A stretch of 64,000 nucleotides of DNA from Flavobacterium sp. SH_e (GCF_025717045.1 NZ_JAOVZN010000006.1:1277540-1341539); one strand, 5' to 3'; shown: positions 55,721-64,000, counted from the stretch's first letter. Program-made: numbers and translations. Notes: generated by a model from the letters alone, not told the origin.

Positions 55721-57082
55721 ATGGACTTTTCAAATAATATTTTAGAAACAATTGGTAACACACCATTGGTAAAGCTCAATAAAATTGTTGCTGAAATTGA
55801 TGCGTTAGTATTGGCAAAAGTCGAAACCTTTAATCCAGGTAATTCTGTAAAAGACAGAATGGCGGTGAAAATGATTGAAGATGCAGAAGCTGATGGACGT
55901 TTAAAACCTGGTGGAACCATTATTGAAGGAACTTCTGGAAACACTGGAATGGGACTTGCACTTGTTGCAATCGTAAAAGGATACAAATTGATTTGTGTTA
56001 TCTCAGACAAACAGTCAAAAGAAAAAATGGATATTCTTCGTGCTGTGGGCGCGAAAGTTGTAGTTTGTCCTACAGATGTTGAACCAACAGATCCACGTTC
56101 CTATTATTCGGTTTCTAGGCGTTTAGCAGAAGAAACACCAAATTCATGGTATGTAAATCAGTATGATAATATGTCAAATTCATTGGCGCATTATGAACAG
56201 ACTGGGCCTGAAATCTGGAAACAGACAGAAGGGAAAATTACACATTTTGTAGTGGGAGTAGGAACAGGTGGAACTATTTCTGGTGTTGGAAAATATTTGA
56301 AAGAGAAAAACCCAAATATCAAAATCTGGGGAATTGATACTTATGGTTCAGTTTTCAAAAAATATCATGAAACAGGAATCTTTGACGAAAACGAAATCTA
56401 CTCGTACATAACAGAAGGCATTGGAGAAGATATTTTACCAAAAAATGTAGATTTCTCTCTAATTGATGGATTTACAAAAGTTACCGATAAAGATGCGGCT
56501 GTTTACACTAGAAAAATTGCTTTGGAAGAAGGTATTTTTGTTGGAAATTCAGCTGGAGCCTGTATTAAAGGTTTGTTGCAATTGAAAGAGCATTTCAAGC
56601 CAGATGATGTTGTTGTGGTATTATTTCACGATTCTGGAAGCCGTTATGTAGGTAAAATGTTCAATGATGATTGGATGCGTGAACGCGGATTCTTAGAAGA
56701 AAACATAACAAAAGCTGAAGACGTTATTAAAGATCATATTGATAAAGAATTAATCGTTGTTCGTACTGAAGAATTGGTTTCGCATGCAATCGAGCGTATG
56801 CGTAAATATAAAATCTCTCAAATTCCAGTTGTAGATATTAATGGCTTTGTAGGTTCTGTTGACGAAACGGATTTATTTAGAAGTTATGTTGCAGATAAAA
56901 ATGTTGCCGAAAAGCCAATTAAAGAAGTAATGGGAAAACCTTTCCCGATTGTGAAGTTAGGAACTCCAATTGAAGAAGTTTCAAAATTATTTTCAAAAGA
57001 AAATGATGCTGTTTTGGTTGATTTAGGAAATGGACATCACCACATTATTACGAAATACGATATTATTGGCTCAATAAAATAA
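55721..57082 (+). CDS. Cystathionine beta-synthase / cysteine synthase family enzyme with CBS domains
   Basis: 453 residues. PLP fold type II domain about 1-325: PLP lysine K44 in NSVKDRMA, substrate loop GTSGNTGMG, phosphate loop GVGTGGTISG, and late GNSAGACIKG. A pair of CBS domains follows (about 335-453, MRKYKISQIPVVDINGFVG and DAVLVDLGNGHH), which in human CBS sense S-adenosylmethionine or otherwise regulate. It makes cystathionine from homocysteine and serine, or cysteine from O-acetylserine; the domain layout favours CBS. No heme-binding N-terminal segment is present. Confidence 0.93.
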   Translation: MDFSNNILETIGNTPLVKLNKIVAEIDALVLAKVETFNPGNSVKDRMAVKMIEDAEADGRLKPGGTIIEGTSGNTGMGLALVAIVKGYKLICVISDKQSKEKMDILRAVGAKVVVCPTDVEPTDPRSYYSVSRRLAEETPNSWYVNQYDNMSNSLAHYEQTGPEIWKQTEGKITHFVVGVGTGGTISGVGKYLKEKNPNIKIWGIDTYGSVFKKYHETGIFDENEIYSYITEGIGEDILPKNVDFSLIDGFTKVTDKDAAVYTRKIALEEGIFVGNSAGACIKGLLQLKEHFKPDDVVVVLFHDSGSRYVGKMFNDDWMRERGFLEENITKAEDVIKDHIDKELIVVRTEELVSHAIERMRKYKISQIPVVDINGFVGSVDETDLFRSYVADKNVAEKPIKEVMGKPFPIVKLGTPIEEVSKLFSKENDAVLVDLGNGHHHIITKYDIIGSIK

Positions 57083-57162
57083 GCGAATTAGAATTAAATT
57101 AATCCATAAATCTTATTGTGAGAAACGATTTGATTTATGGATTTGTCTTTTAAAAATATAAA

Positions 57163-57645
57163 ATGAATTTTACAGCAATAGATTTTGAAACGGCAACTGG
57201 TTATCATCCATGTTCGGTTGGAATTGTTACAGTTCAAAACGGAATTATCGTTGATGAATTTGTGTCACTAATTAAACCGCCAAATAACGAATACAATCCT
57301 TTTACGATTCGTGTTCATGGGATTTATCCCAAAGATACCATCAATGCAAAATCATTCTTTCAAATCTATCCTGAAATTGAAAAGAGATTAAAAAACAGGG
57401 TTGTTGTAGCACACAATGAAAGTTTTGACCGAAATGTTTTAATGAAGACAATGCTGTTACACGGCTTAAATTATGATGATTTGAACATTGCTGCAAAATG
57501 GGAATGCACTGTTAAAATCTACAAAGGAAAAGGTATAAAACCAACTAAATTAAGTGACTGCTGTCGCGAAATGAATATTCAATTGAATCATCACGAAGCT
57601 TTATCAGATGCGAGAGCTTGTGCTAAATTATATATGTTGCGTTAA
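57163..57645 (+). CDS. 3'-5' exonuclease (DNA polymerase III epsilon-like)
   Basis: 160 residues. DEDDh exonuclease motifs: AIDFETATG with Asp7 and Glu9, VVAHNESFDRNVL, and HHEALSDARACAKL with the H-x4-D pair. Just the catalytic domain; no polymerase-binding tail is visible. Resembles the short epsilon-like exonucleases that trim DNA or RNA rather than the replisome subunit. Flanked by the CBS gene (80 bp) and DUF2851 (75 bp), in the same direction. Acts in the cytoplasm. Confidence 0.9.
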   Translation: MNFTAIDFETATGYHPCSVGIVTVQNGIIVDEFVSLIKPPNNEYNPFTIRVHGIYPKDTINAKSFFQIYPEIEKRLKNRVVVAHNESFDRNVLMKTMLLHGLNYDDLNIAAKWECTVKIYKGKGIKPTKLSDCCREMNIQLNHHEALSDARACAKLYMLR

Positions 57646-57720
57646 AATAATTTTATTTTGTAAGAATAATATTAAAATTTAATTACTTTTAGATTTTTGT
57701 AATTACACTATAAAATCTAA

Positions 57721-58992
57721 ATGAAAGAAGACTTCCTTCATTATCTCTGGAAATTCAAGAAGTTTGACGCCTTGAATTTGAAATCTGTTCAAAATGAACA
57801 AATTACCATTATCAAAACTGGTGATTATTTAGAACTTTCTGGCCCTGATTTTTTTAATGCGCATATCGAAATTGGAAATCAAAAATGGGCTGGTAATGTA
57901 GAAATTCATTTAAAATCTTCAGATTGGTATTTGCACAATCATGAAAAAGATCCCACCTATAAAAATGTTATTCTGCATGTAGTTTGGGAAAATGATACCG
58001 CTATTTTTAGAGAAAACAATACTGAAATTCCTGTTTTGGTTCTTAAAGATTATGTTTCAAAAGAAACAATCGAAAATTACAATGCTTTAGTTTCTCCGAA
58101 AACTTGGATTTCTTGCGAAAGGCAATTAAAAGAAATCGATGCATTTGTTTTTAAAAATTGGCAGGAAAGATTGTTTTTTGAACGCTTAGAGCGAAAATCT
58201 AAGTTTATTTATCAATTATTAGAAGAAACCAATCAAGATTGGGAAGCTGTCTTATTTTGCCTTCTAGCGAAGAATTTTGGATTAAATACCAACGGAAATT
58301 CTTTCTTGCAAATCTCAAAAGCAATCCCGTTTTCAGTTATTAGAAAAGAGAGTTTCGAAGTCGAAAATCTAGAGGCATTGCTTTTCGGAACTTCTGGTTT
58401 ATTAGAAATAGAAAAAGAAGATGTTTATTATAAAGATTTGAGATTCCGTTATTTTTATTTGCTGCATAAATATCAAATAGAAAAAACATATGTAGATCCT
58501 GTTCAGTTTTTTAAACTTCGTCCAGATAATTTCCCTACAATAAGACTTTCTCAATTGGCGAGTTTGTATCATAGACATCAAAATCTTTTCTCAAAAATAA
58601 TTGGTTTAAAATCGGTTGATGAAGTATATCGATTGCTGAATATTTCTGCAAGTCTGTATTGGCAGAACCATTATCAGTTTGATAAAGAAAGTCCAAAGAA
58701 ATCTAAAATGCTTTCTAAGTCCTTCATTGATTTAGTAATTATAAATACAATTATTCCGCTTCAATTTGCTTATTCAAATATAATGGGTGAATCGACTGCG
58801 GAAGATTTAATTGATTTTATGAATGAAGTAGTTTCAGAAAAAAATGCCATCATTGATAAATTTAATTTGTTTGGAATCAAACCGCAATCAGCATTTGAAA
58901 GTCAGGCATTACTTGAGCTTAAAAATGAATATTGTGAGCGTAAAGCATGTTTAAAATGTGCCATCGGATTAGAACTGCTTAAAAATAATTAG
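57721..58992 (+). CDS. DUF2851 family protein
   Basis: 423 residues. The N-terminal FLHYLWKFKKFD, GPDFFNAHIEIGNQKWAGNV, VEIHLKSSDWYLHNH and NVILHVVWEND are conserved-family blocks; the C terminus carries a Cys-rich CERKACLKCAIG, with three cysteines (C-x4-C-x2-C) that might bind metal. I recall the family being widespread in Bacteroidota with no assigned function. Its location after a 3'-5' exonuclease gene may hint at nucleic-acid work, but that is an inference only. No signal peptide; cytoplasmic. Confidence 0.9.
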   Translation: MKEDFLHYLWKFKKFDALNLKSVQNEQITIIKTGDYLELSGPDFFNAHIEIGNQKWAGNVEIHLKSSDWYLHNHEKDPTYKNVILHVVWENDTAIFRENNTEIPVLVLKDYVSKETIENYNALVSPKTWISCERQLKEIDAFVFKNWQERLFFERLERKSKFIYQLLEETNQDWEAVLFCLLAKNFGLNTNGNSFLQISKAIPFSVIRKESFEVENLEALLFGTSGLLEIEKEDVYYKDLRFRYFYLLHKYQIEKTYVDPVQFFKLRPDNFPTIRLSQLASLYHRHQNLFSKIIGLKSVDEVYRLLNISASLYWQNHYQFDKESPKKSKMLSKSFIDLVIINTIIPLQFAYSNIMGESTAEDLIDFMNEVVSEKNAIIDKFNLFGIKPQSAFESQALLELKNEYCERKACLKCAIGLELLKNN

Positions 58993-59035
58993 GCAATTAG
59001 AAAATATCGTAATGAGATAATTGTATTTTTGCAAT

Positions 59036-59066
59036 CTATAGTCTAAAATCTTAAATCTAAAATATA
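59036..59066. repeat. TCTAAAATC microrepeat upstream of the PspC gene
   Basis: AGTCTAAAATCTTAAATCTA and AAATATAAAG, the same spacer word as before hemL and before 15164. Confidence 0.5.
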
Positions 59067-59069
59067 AAG

Positions 59070-59297
59070 ATGTCAGCAATTTTAAAACTTAAATTCTTCT
59101 TTGAAAAATATGGTTTCCATGTTTCTTCAAGATTAGCAGATAAATTAGGAATGCGTGTAACGAGTGTGAGATTGTTTTTTATTTATATCTCTTTTGTTAC
59201 GGCGGGTTTAGGGTTCGGAGTTTATTTAACACTTGCTTTCTGGATTAGATTAAAAGATTTAATTCGCTCAAAAAGAACATCAGTATTTGATTTATAA
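59070..59297 (+). CDS. PspC domain-containing protein
   Basis: 75 residues. The PspC domain covers most of the length: RLADKLGMRVTSVRLFFIYIS followed by a hydrophobic membrane segment (about 37-57, FVTAGLGFGVYLTLAFWI) and a basic end. PspC proteins sit in the inner membrane and can sense envelope stress or act as antitoxins; here no Psp partner is adjacent, so the role is unknown. Followed by a bidirectional terminator at 59296-59332. Confidence 0.87.
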   Translation: MSAILKLKFFFEKYGFHVSSRLADKLGMRVTSVRLFFIYISFVTAGLGFGVYLTLAFWIRLKDLIRSKRTSVFDL

Positions 59298-59332
59298 AAA
59301 AAGCTCCAAATTTTACTTTGGAGCTTTTTTTA
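59296..59332. terminator. Bidirectional terminator between PspC and amino-acid permease genes
   Basis: AAAAGCTCCAAA and TTTGGAGCTTTT around TTTTAC, with flanking A-run and T-run. Confidence 0.85.
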
Positions 59333-59348
59333 TGACTAGAATTGAAAA

Positions 59349-60821
59349 TTATTCAACATCTGCATCCGTATTATTAAGTCTAGATCTTTTCTTGCTATAT
59401 CCAAAGTATACAATTATACCAAGAATAAGCCATCCAAAAGATAGTAACTGTGCATCTTTACTTAAATTAAAAATTAAATAAGAGTTGATTGCAATTCCTA
59501 ATACCGCAATAACTGGTAAAGCAGGAACTTTAAATGTTCTAGTTAATCCTGGTTGTTTTACTCTTAAAATCCAAACAGCGATACAAACCATAGTAAAGGC
59601 AAATAAAGTACCAAAACTTGTCATATCAGCTAATTTGTTGATTGGAGTAAAAGCAGCAACAGTTGCGATTATAACACCAAGAATCATTAAATTCGTTTTA
59701 GGAGTTCCAGAAATAGGGTTTACTTTAGAGAAAACTTGTGGAATTAAACCATCTTTAGACATTCCTAGGAAAATTCTAGATTGTCCCATAATCATTACCA
59801 TTAATACAGAAACTAAACCAATAGTAGCAGCAACTGTAATAATAAATCCTGCCCAACCTTGTCCAGCAATATCAAAAGCATAAGCAACAGGAGCTTTAAT
59901 AGCCTCAGGATATTTTCCTAGTGGGTTAAAGTCTTGGTAATTCATCATTCCTGTTAATACTAAAGAAACAAGAATATATAAAGTAGTACAGATTAATAAA
60001 GAAGCAATGATCGCAAAAGGGACATCTTTTTTAGGATTAATAGCTTCTCCTGCTTGTGTAGAAACGGCATCAAAGCCAACATAAGCAAAGAAAATAGCTG
60101 CAGCTCCAGAGATAATACCTCCAATTCCGTAAGCATTGTGAGTAGTTTCTTTTTCAATAATCTGAGTTGCTTCAGGAATAAATGGGCTCCAGTTTGCTGT
60201 GTTAATGAAGAAAAGACCAGCAATAATTACGAAAATAACTGCAGATACTTTAAGAATTACAATGGCGTTATTTGCTTTAGCAGCGCTTTTTGTTCCTTTA
60301 ATAAGCAATGAAATAACTAAAAGAACGATCAAGAAAGCAGGAAGATTCATAGAGAAACCCTCTCCAGTATAACTTGCAGGATCTGTTGTAAGCCAATCAG
60401 GAAGTTTTATATGAAATAATTTGAGCAATTTGTTAAAGTACCCAGACCAGGAAACTGCTACAGTCATTGATCCCATTGCATATTCGAGAATTAGCCCCCA
60501 TCCAATAATCCAGGCAAAAACTTCTCCAATCGTACCATAAGCATATGCGTAAGCAGATCCTTCAACAGGTAAGATAGAAGCAAATTCAGAATAGCAGAGA
60601 GCCGCAAAAACGCAAGCAATACCTGCGATGATGAACGAAATTGCTAATGCTGGACCAGCATGATAATAAGCCCCAGTACCTGTAAGTACAAAAATTCCTC
60701 CACCGATAATGGCACCAACACCAATGGCAGTAAGACTCCATTTTCCTAGGACTCTCTTTAAATCACTTTTTTTCATATCGGCCTCAAAGGCTGATATAGG
60801 TTTAACTCTCCAAATTGACAT
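59349..60821 (-). CDS. APC superfamily amino-acid permease
   Basis: 490 residues, about 12 hydrophobic helices. Starts with GVGAIIGGGIFVLTG (TM1, the substrate-binding glycine stretch), SFIIAGIACVFAALCYSEFA (TM2), and FFAYVGFDAVSTQAGEAINP (TM6/TM7), the hallmark of the cationic amino-acid/YfnA branch of the APC family. It would import amino acids at the inner membrane using an ion gradient; the substrate is not readable. The N terminus is cytoplasmic. A candidate -7 (60854-60861) is upstream. Confidence 0.93.
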   Translation of the reverse strand: MSIWRVKPISAFEADMKKSDLKRVLGKWSLTAIGVGAIIGGGIFVLTGTGAYYHAGPALAISFIIAGIACVFAALCYSEFASILPVEGSAYAYAYGTIGEVFAWIIGWGLILEYAMGSMTVAVSWSGYFNKLLKLFHIKLPDWLTTDPASYTGEGFSMNLPAFLIVLLVISLLIKGTKSAAKANNAIVILKVSAVIFVIIAGLFFINTANWSPFIPEATQIIEKETTHNAYGIGGIISGAAAIFFAYVGFDAVSTQAGEAINPKKDVPFAIIASLLICTTLYILVSLVLTGMMNYQDFNPLGKYPEAIKAPVAYAFDIAGQGWAGFIITVAATIGLVSVLMVMIMGQSRIFLGMSKDGLIPQVFSKVNPISGTPKTNLMILGVIIATVAAFTPINKLADMTSFGTLFAFTMVCIAVWILRVKQPGLTRTFKVPALPVIAVLGIAINSYLIFNLSKDAQLLSFGWLILGIIVYFGYSKKRSRLNNTDADVE

Positions 60822-60853
60822 ACTATTTTATTGGTTTATTTGTTATTAAGTGC

Positions 60854-60861
60854 CAAATGTA
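60854..60861 (-). promoter_or_regulatory. Promoter -7 element of the permease gene
   Basis: Minus-strand TACATTTG matches TAnnTTTG, 32 bp upstream of the ATG at 60821. A TTTG lies 23 bp further upstream, slightly longer spacing than usual. Confidence 0.5.
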
Positions 60862-61082
60862 TTGTTTTTTGTAAAAAATAAAAACAAATATCATGTTTTA
60901 AGTTATAAAATCTTTATTTTTTTTACAGGACTCTCAAGAAACTTTCTTTAAGTATTGACATTCATTAAATTAATAAGAGTTTTATAAGAGATATGATAAT
61001 TTTTTAAAAACAATTTTTCTTACTAATATTCTTAATAAATTTGAAAGTTTTTTCTTATTTTGTTTTTAAAAGTATTTTTATC

Positions 61083-61970
61083 ATGAACTTTAAACCTTTA
61101 AAAAAGTATTTCAACTTTACCAAACAACAGCGAACAGGTGTTTTTATACTCTTCATTATTATAGTATTACTACAATTGTTTTATTTTTTATCTGATTTTA
61201 ACATCAAAGAAAGCAAAAGCTCTGAAAAAGAGGAATGGCTAGCTCTTCAATCAGAGATTGATAAGGAGAAATTGACGAGTAAAAATGCAAAACCTACAAT
61301 TTATCTTTTTAACCCAAATTTTATTTCTGATTATAAAGGATACAAACTCGGAATGTCTGTTGAAGAGATTGACCGCTTAATGGCATTTCGTAAAGAAAAC
61401 AAATATGTAAACTCAGCAGAAGAGTTTCAAAAGGTTACGGGGATTTCAGATTCATTGCTAAATAAAATTTCTCCTCTCTTCAAATTTCCAGATTGGGCAC
61501 AACATCCAAATAATTTCAAAAAAGAGAAAAGAGAATTTGTTGAGAGAACTTTTCCAAAAAAAGAAAAGCTTGAAATATTGGATATTAATCAAGCGTCTCA
61601 AGAAGATCTCATGAAAATTTACGGTATTGGTGAAGGTCTGTCGTCTCGAATACTTAAACAAAAAGAAATTTTAGGTTCGTTTGTTTCAATGGAGCAAATG
61701 AAAGAGATTTGGGGGCTTTCGCCTGAAGTTATAAATGAATTAAATAGTCATTTTAAAGTTGTGATTCCTTCTTCTTTGAAGAAAATAAATGTAAACGAAG
61801 CATCATTAAAGGAGTTAGCACAGTTTTCGTACTTCAGATATGGACTCGCCAAACAGATTGTAACTTACAGAAGTATGAATGGAAATTTTAATAATATTGA
61901 GGATTTAGCAAAAATTAAAGATTTTCCTGTTGAAAAAGCAAAAATAATTAGTTTATATTTGGAGTTCTAA
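61083..61970 (+). CDS. Helix-hairpin-helix domain protein (ComEA-like)
   Basis: 295 residues from the ATG at 61083; the longer reading from 61041 adds a hydrophobic stretch unlike a signal. One transmembrane helix about 16-36 (GVFILFIIIVLLQLFYFL), then three helix-hairpin-helix-type units: LGMSVEEIDRLMAFRKENKYV, LDINQASQEDLMKIYGIGEG, and VNEASLKELAQFSYFRYGLA, the last two of the ComEA/K type. It may bind DNA outside the membrane, as ComEA does in natural transformation, but no other com gene is near. It lies 13 bp upstream of the acyl-CoA dehydrogenase gene. Confidence 0.87.
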   Translation: MNFKPLKKYFNFTKQQRTGVFILFIIIVLLQLFYFLSDFNIKESKSSEKEEWLALQSEIDKEKLTSKNAKPTIYLFNPNFISDYKGYKLGMSVEEIDRLMAFRKENKYVNSAEEFQKVTGISDSLLNKISPLFKFPDWAQHPNNFKKEKREFVERTFPKKEKLEILDINQASQEDLMKIYGIGEGLSSRILKQKEILGSFVSMEQMKEIWGLSPEVINELNSHFKVVIPSSLKKINVNEASLKELAQFSYFRYGLAKQIVTYRSMNGNFNNIEDLAKIKDFPVEKAKIISLYLEF

Positions 61971-61983
61971 AAGAAACTAACTC

Positions 61984-63123
61984 ATGAACTTTGATTACAA
62001 CGAAACACAGCTAATGATTGCACAGTCAATAAAAGATTTTGCAGAAAAAAATATTAGACCTTATATAATGGAATGGGATGAAGCACAAATTTTTCCAGTT
62101 CCGTTATTTAAGCAGCTTGGCGAGATGGGCTTCATGGGGGTTTTAGTTCCAGAAGAATATGGAGGTTCAGGTTTAGGGTATCACGAATATATTACCGTAA
62201 TAGAAGAAATTTCAAAAGTAGATCCTTCAATTGGATTATCTGTCGCAGCGCACAATTCTTTATGCACCAATCATATTTTGACTTTCGGAAATGAAGAGCA
62301 AAAGAAAAAGTGGCTTCCAAAATTAGCTACAGCTGAATTTATAGGCGCTTGGGGACTGACAGAACACAATACCGGTTCAGATGCAGGTGGCATGAATACT
62401 ACAGCGGTTAAAGATGGAGATCATTGGATTGTAAATGGTGCAAAGAACTTTATTACGCATGGTATTTCTGGTGATGTTGCTGTTGTAGTAGTGCGAACAG
62501 GAGAAAAAGGTGATTCTAAAGGAATGACGGCTTTTGTTTTTGAAAAAGGTATGAAAGGTTTTTCGTCTGGAAAAAAAGAGAACAAATTAGGAATGAGAGC
62601 TAGCGAAACAGCCGAATTGGTTTTTGATAATTGTCGTGTTCCAGATGAAAATAGATTAGGAGAAGTAGGTGAAGGTTTTGTTCAGGCTATGAAAATTTTG
62701 GACGGAGGAAGAATTTCTATCGGGGCTTTGTCTTTAGGAATTGCTAAAGGTGCTTATGAGGCGGCTTTGAAATATTCAAAAGAAAGATATCAGTTTGGGC
62801 AGCCAATTAGTAATTTTCAAGGAATTTCTTTTAAGCTAGCAGATATGGCAACCGAAATCGAAGCCTCAGAATTATTGCTCCATAAAGCTGCTTTCCTAAA
62901 ACAAAAACATAAAGCAGTAACAACATCTGGCGCTATGGCTAAAATGTATGCTTCTGAGGCATGTGTTAAAATTGCTAATGATGCAGTTCAAATTCATGGG
63001 GGTTATGGTTATACCAAAGATTTTCCAGTAGAAAAATTCTACAGAGACTCTAAATTATGCACAATAGGAGAAGGAACAACAGAAATTCAAAAGCTTGTTA
63101 TTTCCAGAAATTTGCTGAAATAG
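61984..63123 (+). CDS. Acyl-CoA dehydrogenase
   Basis: 379 residues. FAD-dependent three-domain fold: N-terminal helical domain (MNFDYNETQLMIAQSIKDFA), middle beta domain with GAWGLTEHNTGSDAGG, and C-terminal helices with KERYQFGQPISNFQGISFKL. The catalytic base region GEGTTEIQKLVISR matches the short-chain family (Glu near residue 365). It oxidises an acyl-CoA, probably short or branched chain, using an electron-transfer flavoprotein. The gene is 13 bp after the HhH gene in the same direction; nothing functional links them. Confidence 0.93.
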   Translation: MNFDYNETQLMIAQSIKDFAEKNIRPYIMEWDEAQIFPVPLFKQLGEMGFMGVLVPEEYGGSGLGYHEYITVIEEISKVDPSIGLSVAAHNSLCTNHILTFGNEEQKKKWLPKLATAEFIGAWGLTEHNTGSDAGGMNTTAVKDGDHWIVNGAKNFITHGISGDVAVVVVRTGEKGDSKGMTAFVFEKGMKGFSSGKKENKLGMRASETAELVFDNCRVPDENRLGEVGEGFVQAMKILDGGRISIGALSLGIAKGAYEAALKYSKERYQFGQPISNFQGISFKLADMATEIEASELLLHKAAFLKQKHKAVTTSGAMAKMYASEACVKIANDAVQIHGGYGYTKDFPVEKFYRDSKLCTIGEGTTEIQKLVISRNLLK

Positions 63124-63202
63124 TAGAATGTAAAGGCTGAATTAAGTCTCAATAATTGGTTTTATTTCTATTTTCAACCCTAAAGAGAAAATAATTCAGA
63201 AT

Positions 63203-63225
63203 TTATAACTCATAATTCATAATTA
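63203..63225. repeat. ATAACTCATAATTC microrepeat upstream of rpsU
   Basis: TATAACTCATAATTCATAAT: overlapping copies of the word also found at 636-656 and, in coding DNA, at 18829-18862. Confidence 0.5.
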
Positions 63226-63230
63226 ATATA

Positions 63231-63238
63231 TACATTTG
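63231..63238 (+). promoter_or_regulatory. Promoter -7 element of rpsU
   Basis: TACATTTG matches TAnnTTTG, 29 bp upstream of the rpsU ATG. No TTTG is seen at -33; the position is occupied by the ATAACTCATAATTC microrepeat. Confidence 0.55.
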
Positions 63239-63249
63239 CAGCCTTAACG

Positions 63250-63259
63250 AGAGGAGGTG
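63250..63259 (+). promoter_or_regulatory. Strong Shine-Dalgarno sequence of rpsU
   Basis: AGAGGAGGTG, with GGAGG ending 10 nt before the ATG. Such strong Shine-Dalgarno sequences are rare in Bacteroidota. In Flavobacterium johnsoniae the anti-Shine-Dalgarno end of 16S rRNA is sequestered partly by bS21, and rpsU is reported to be autoregulated through its own Shine-Dalgarno. Confidence 0.85.
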
Positions 63260-63267
63260 TCTATATT

Positions 63268-63462
63268 ATGTTAATTATACCAATTAAAGACGGAGAAAAT
63301 ATCGATAGAGCATTAAAGCGCTATAAAAGAAAATTTGATAAAACAGGAACTGTTCGTCAATTAAGAGCACGTACTGCTTTTATTAAGCCTTCTGTTATCA
63401 AAAGAGCTCAAATTCAAAAAGCTGCTTACATCCAAGGCTTGAAAGATAGTTTAGAGAGTTAG
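63268..63462 (+). CDS. rpsU: 30S ribosomal protein bS21
   Basis: 64 residues. Typical bS21: MLIIPIKDGENIDRALKRYK, then a basic middle (KFDKTGTVRQLRARTAF) and a C-terminal AAYIQGLKDSLES. It is a small-subunit protein near the 3' end of 16S rRNA, where in Bacteroidota it helps hide the anti-Shine-Dalgarno. The gene has a strong Shine-Dalgarno at 63250-63259, which sets its start unambiguously and implies translational autoregulation in this group (established for F. johnsoniae). Followed by a terminator (63485-63531), then a Xer recombinase gene, an order I recall as conserved in Bacteroidota. Confidence 0.97.
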   Translation: MLIIPIKDGENIDRALKRYKRKFDKTGTVRQLRARTAFIKPSVIKRAQIQKAAYIQGLKDSLES

Positions 63463-63484
63463 TATTAGCTTTTTAAAAATAATT

Positions 63485-63531
63485 ACCGTTAGTGGTCAAA
63501 ATGTTTTAATTTTGATGCTAACGGTTTTTTT
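63485..63531 (+). terminator. rpsU terminator
   Basis: ACCGTTAG pairs with CTAACGGT and inner TCAAAA with TTTTGA, with a small internal loop and TGTTTTAA at the tip, then a seven-base T-run. Confidence 0.85.
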
Positions 63532-63552
63532 ATGCTTAATTTTTAGATTTTT

Positions 63553-64000
63553 ATGAAAACGTACAAAGAAGCTTTTGGAGATTATCTTTTGCTAGAAAAA
63601 AAATATTCTCCTCATACGGCAGAGGCATATTTGAATGATGTAGTTTCTTTTGAGTCTTTTGTGAAAGAAACGTTTGATCAAGATGGTATTGATTTAGTTA
63701 ATTATAGTCAAGTTCGAAGCTGGATTGTTTTTTTGGTGGATCAGAATATTTCCAATGTTTCTGTTAATAGAAAGATGGCGTCTTTGAAGGCTTTTTATAA
63801 ATTTCTTTTAAAATCAAAACAGATAGAAATTAATCCGATGTTGAAGCATAAATCTTTGAAAACCCCGAAAACGGTTCAGGTTCCTTTTTCGGAAAAGGAA
63901 TTAAAAGATTTGCTTTCGGAAATAGATAATCCTGTTGGTTTTGAAGAAGTGCGAGATAAGCTTATTATTGAAATGTTTTATGTTACTGGAATGCGTCGTG
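63553..64000 (+). CDS. xerC: Tyrosine recombinase of XerC/XerD type (3' cut by window)
   Basis: The ATG at 63553 opens a frame of about 149 residues that runs off the window. The N-terminal core-binding (SAM-like) domain, about 1-90, is seen in YLLLEKKYSPHTAEAYLND and VNRKMASLKAFYKFLL; the catalytic domain begins with LIIEMFYVTGMRR, which holds the first catalytic Arg. The Tyr is beyond the edge. It would resolve chromosome dimers or act as an integrase; the location after rpsU indicates the housekeeping Xer of Bacteroidota rather than a phage integrase. XerC versus XerD is not separable here. Confidence 0.88.
   Translation, partial: MKTYKEAFGDYLLLEKKYSPHTAEAYLNDVVSFESFVKETFDQDGIDLVNYSQVRSWIVFLVDQNISNVSVNRKMASLKAFYKFLLKSKQIEINPMLKHKSLKTPKTVQVPFSEKELKDLLSEIDNPVGFEEVRDKLIIEMFYVTGMRR

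Noticed and set aside
63553..64000. Integrase of a mobile element
   Set aside because: Position directly after rpsU and lack of phage or transposon genes point to the housekeeping Xer recombinase of Bacteroidota.
1..64000. tRNA, rRNA, riboswitch or insertion sequence
   Set aside because: Gaps between genes were read for cloverleaf, known riboswitch cores and transposase reading frames; none was convincing by eye. A covariance-model search would be needed to exclude small RNAs.

Overview
The window looks like a chromosomal segment of a Flavobacterium-type bacterium (Bacteroidota). Pointers are the low GC content, many lipoproteins with an acidic stretch after the lipobox cysteine, a TonB-dependent receptor with an N-terminal carboxypeptidase-like regulatory domain, a secreted enzyme with a type IX secretion C-terminal domain, a lipidated TamA homologue (TamL) beside TamB, TAnnTTTG promoter -7 elements, and very few Shine-Dalgarno sequences. 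No transposase, prophage, CRISPR array, rRNA or tRNA was seen.

Layout. 0-1.4 kb: the end of an outer-membrane beta-barrel gene, then a DUF2490 gene. 1.5-4.8 kb: TonB-dependent receptor, an unannotated 36-codon leader ORF ending in Met-Met-Cys-Met-Cys-Trp, and an Rrf2 regulator; this is the most interesting locus. 4.8-8.2 kb: two TPM proteins, LemA, MerR and an M23 peptidase, divergent from alaS. 11-13 kb: a structured intergenic repeat, then an ABC exporter. 13.5-20 kb: five paralogous surface-type lipoproteins, interrupted by an astacin-lectin lipoprotein and a GSCFA protein. 20-28.4 kb: tamB-tamL and a DUF4230 gene. 28.4-31.5 kb: a second structured repeat, aromatic amino acid hydroxylase, a small secreted protein and a truncated hemoglobin. 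31.8-34.2 kb: a GH30 enzyme. 34.3-38.4 kb: ilvA, a 19-residue hydrophobic peptide, a DUF4136 lipoprotein and hutU. 38.7-46.7 kb: two 2-hydroxyacid dehydrogenases, a three-gene operon (zincin-like membrane protein, PLP enzyme, glucosaminidase), hemL and two Spy-like proteins. 46.7-51.7 kb: a RelE/ParE-type toxin-antitoxin pair, lysS, two paralogous lipoproteins and lipB. 52-64 kb: SnoaL-like protein, rnhB, putative porin, a cystathionine beta-synthase-type enzyme, exonuclease, DUF2851, PspC, amino-acid permease, helix-hairpin-helix protein, acyl-CoA dehydrogenase, rpsU and the start of a Xer recombinase gene.

How it works together. Most of the window is housekeeping (tRNA synthetases, heme, lipoate and amino-acid enzymes) mixed with envelope functions. 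Two themes stand out. First, the Rrf2 regulator, a leader peptide with five consecutive sulfur-containing residues, and the TonB receptor look like a sulfur-responsive uptake unit. Second, the intergenic DNA is full of short-period repeats and large perfect hairpins. These sit mostly at gene ends, and in two places they supply the last codons of the neighbouring gene.
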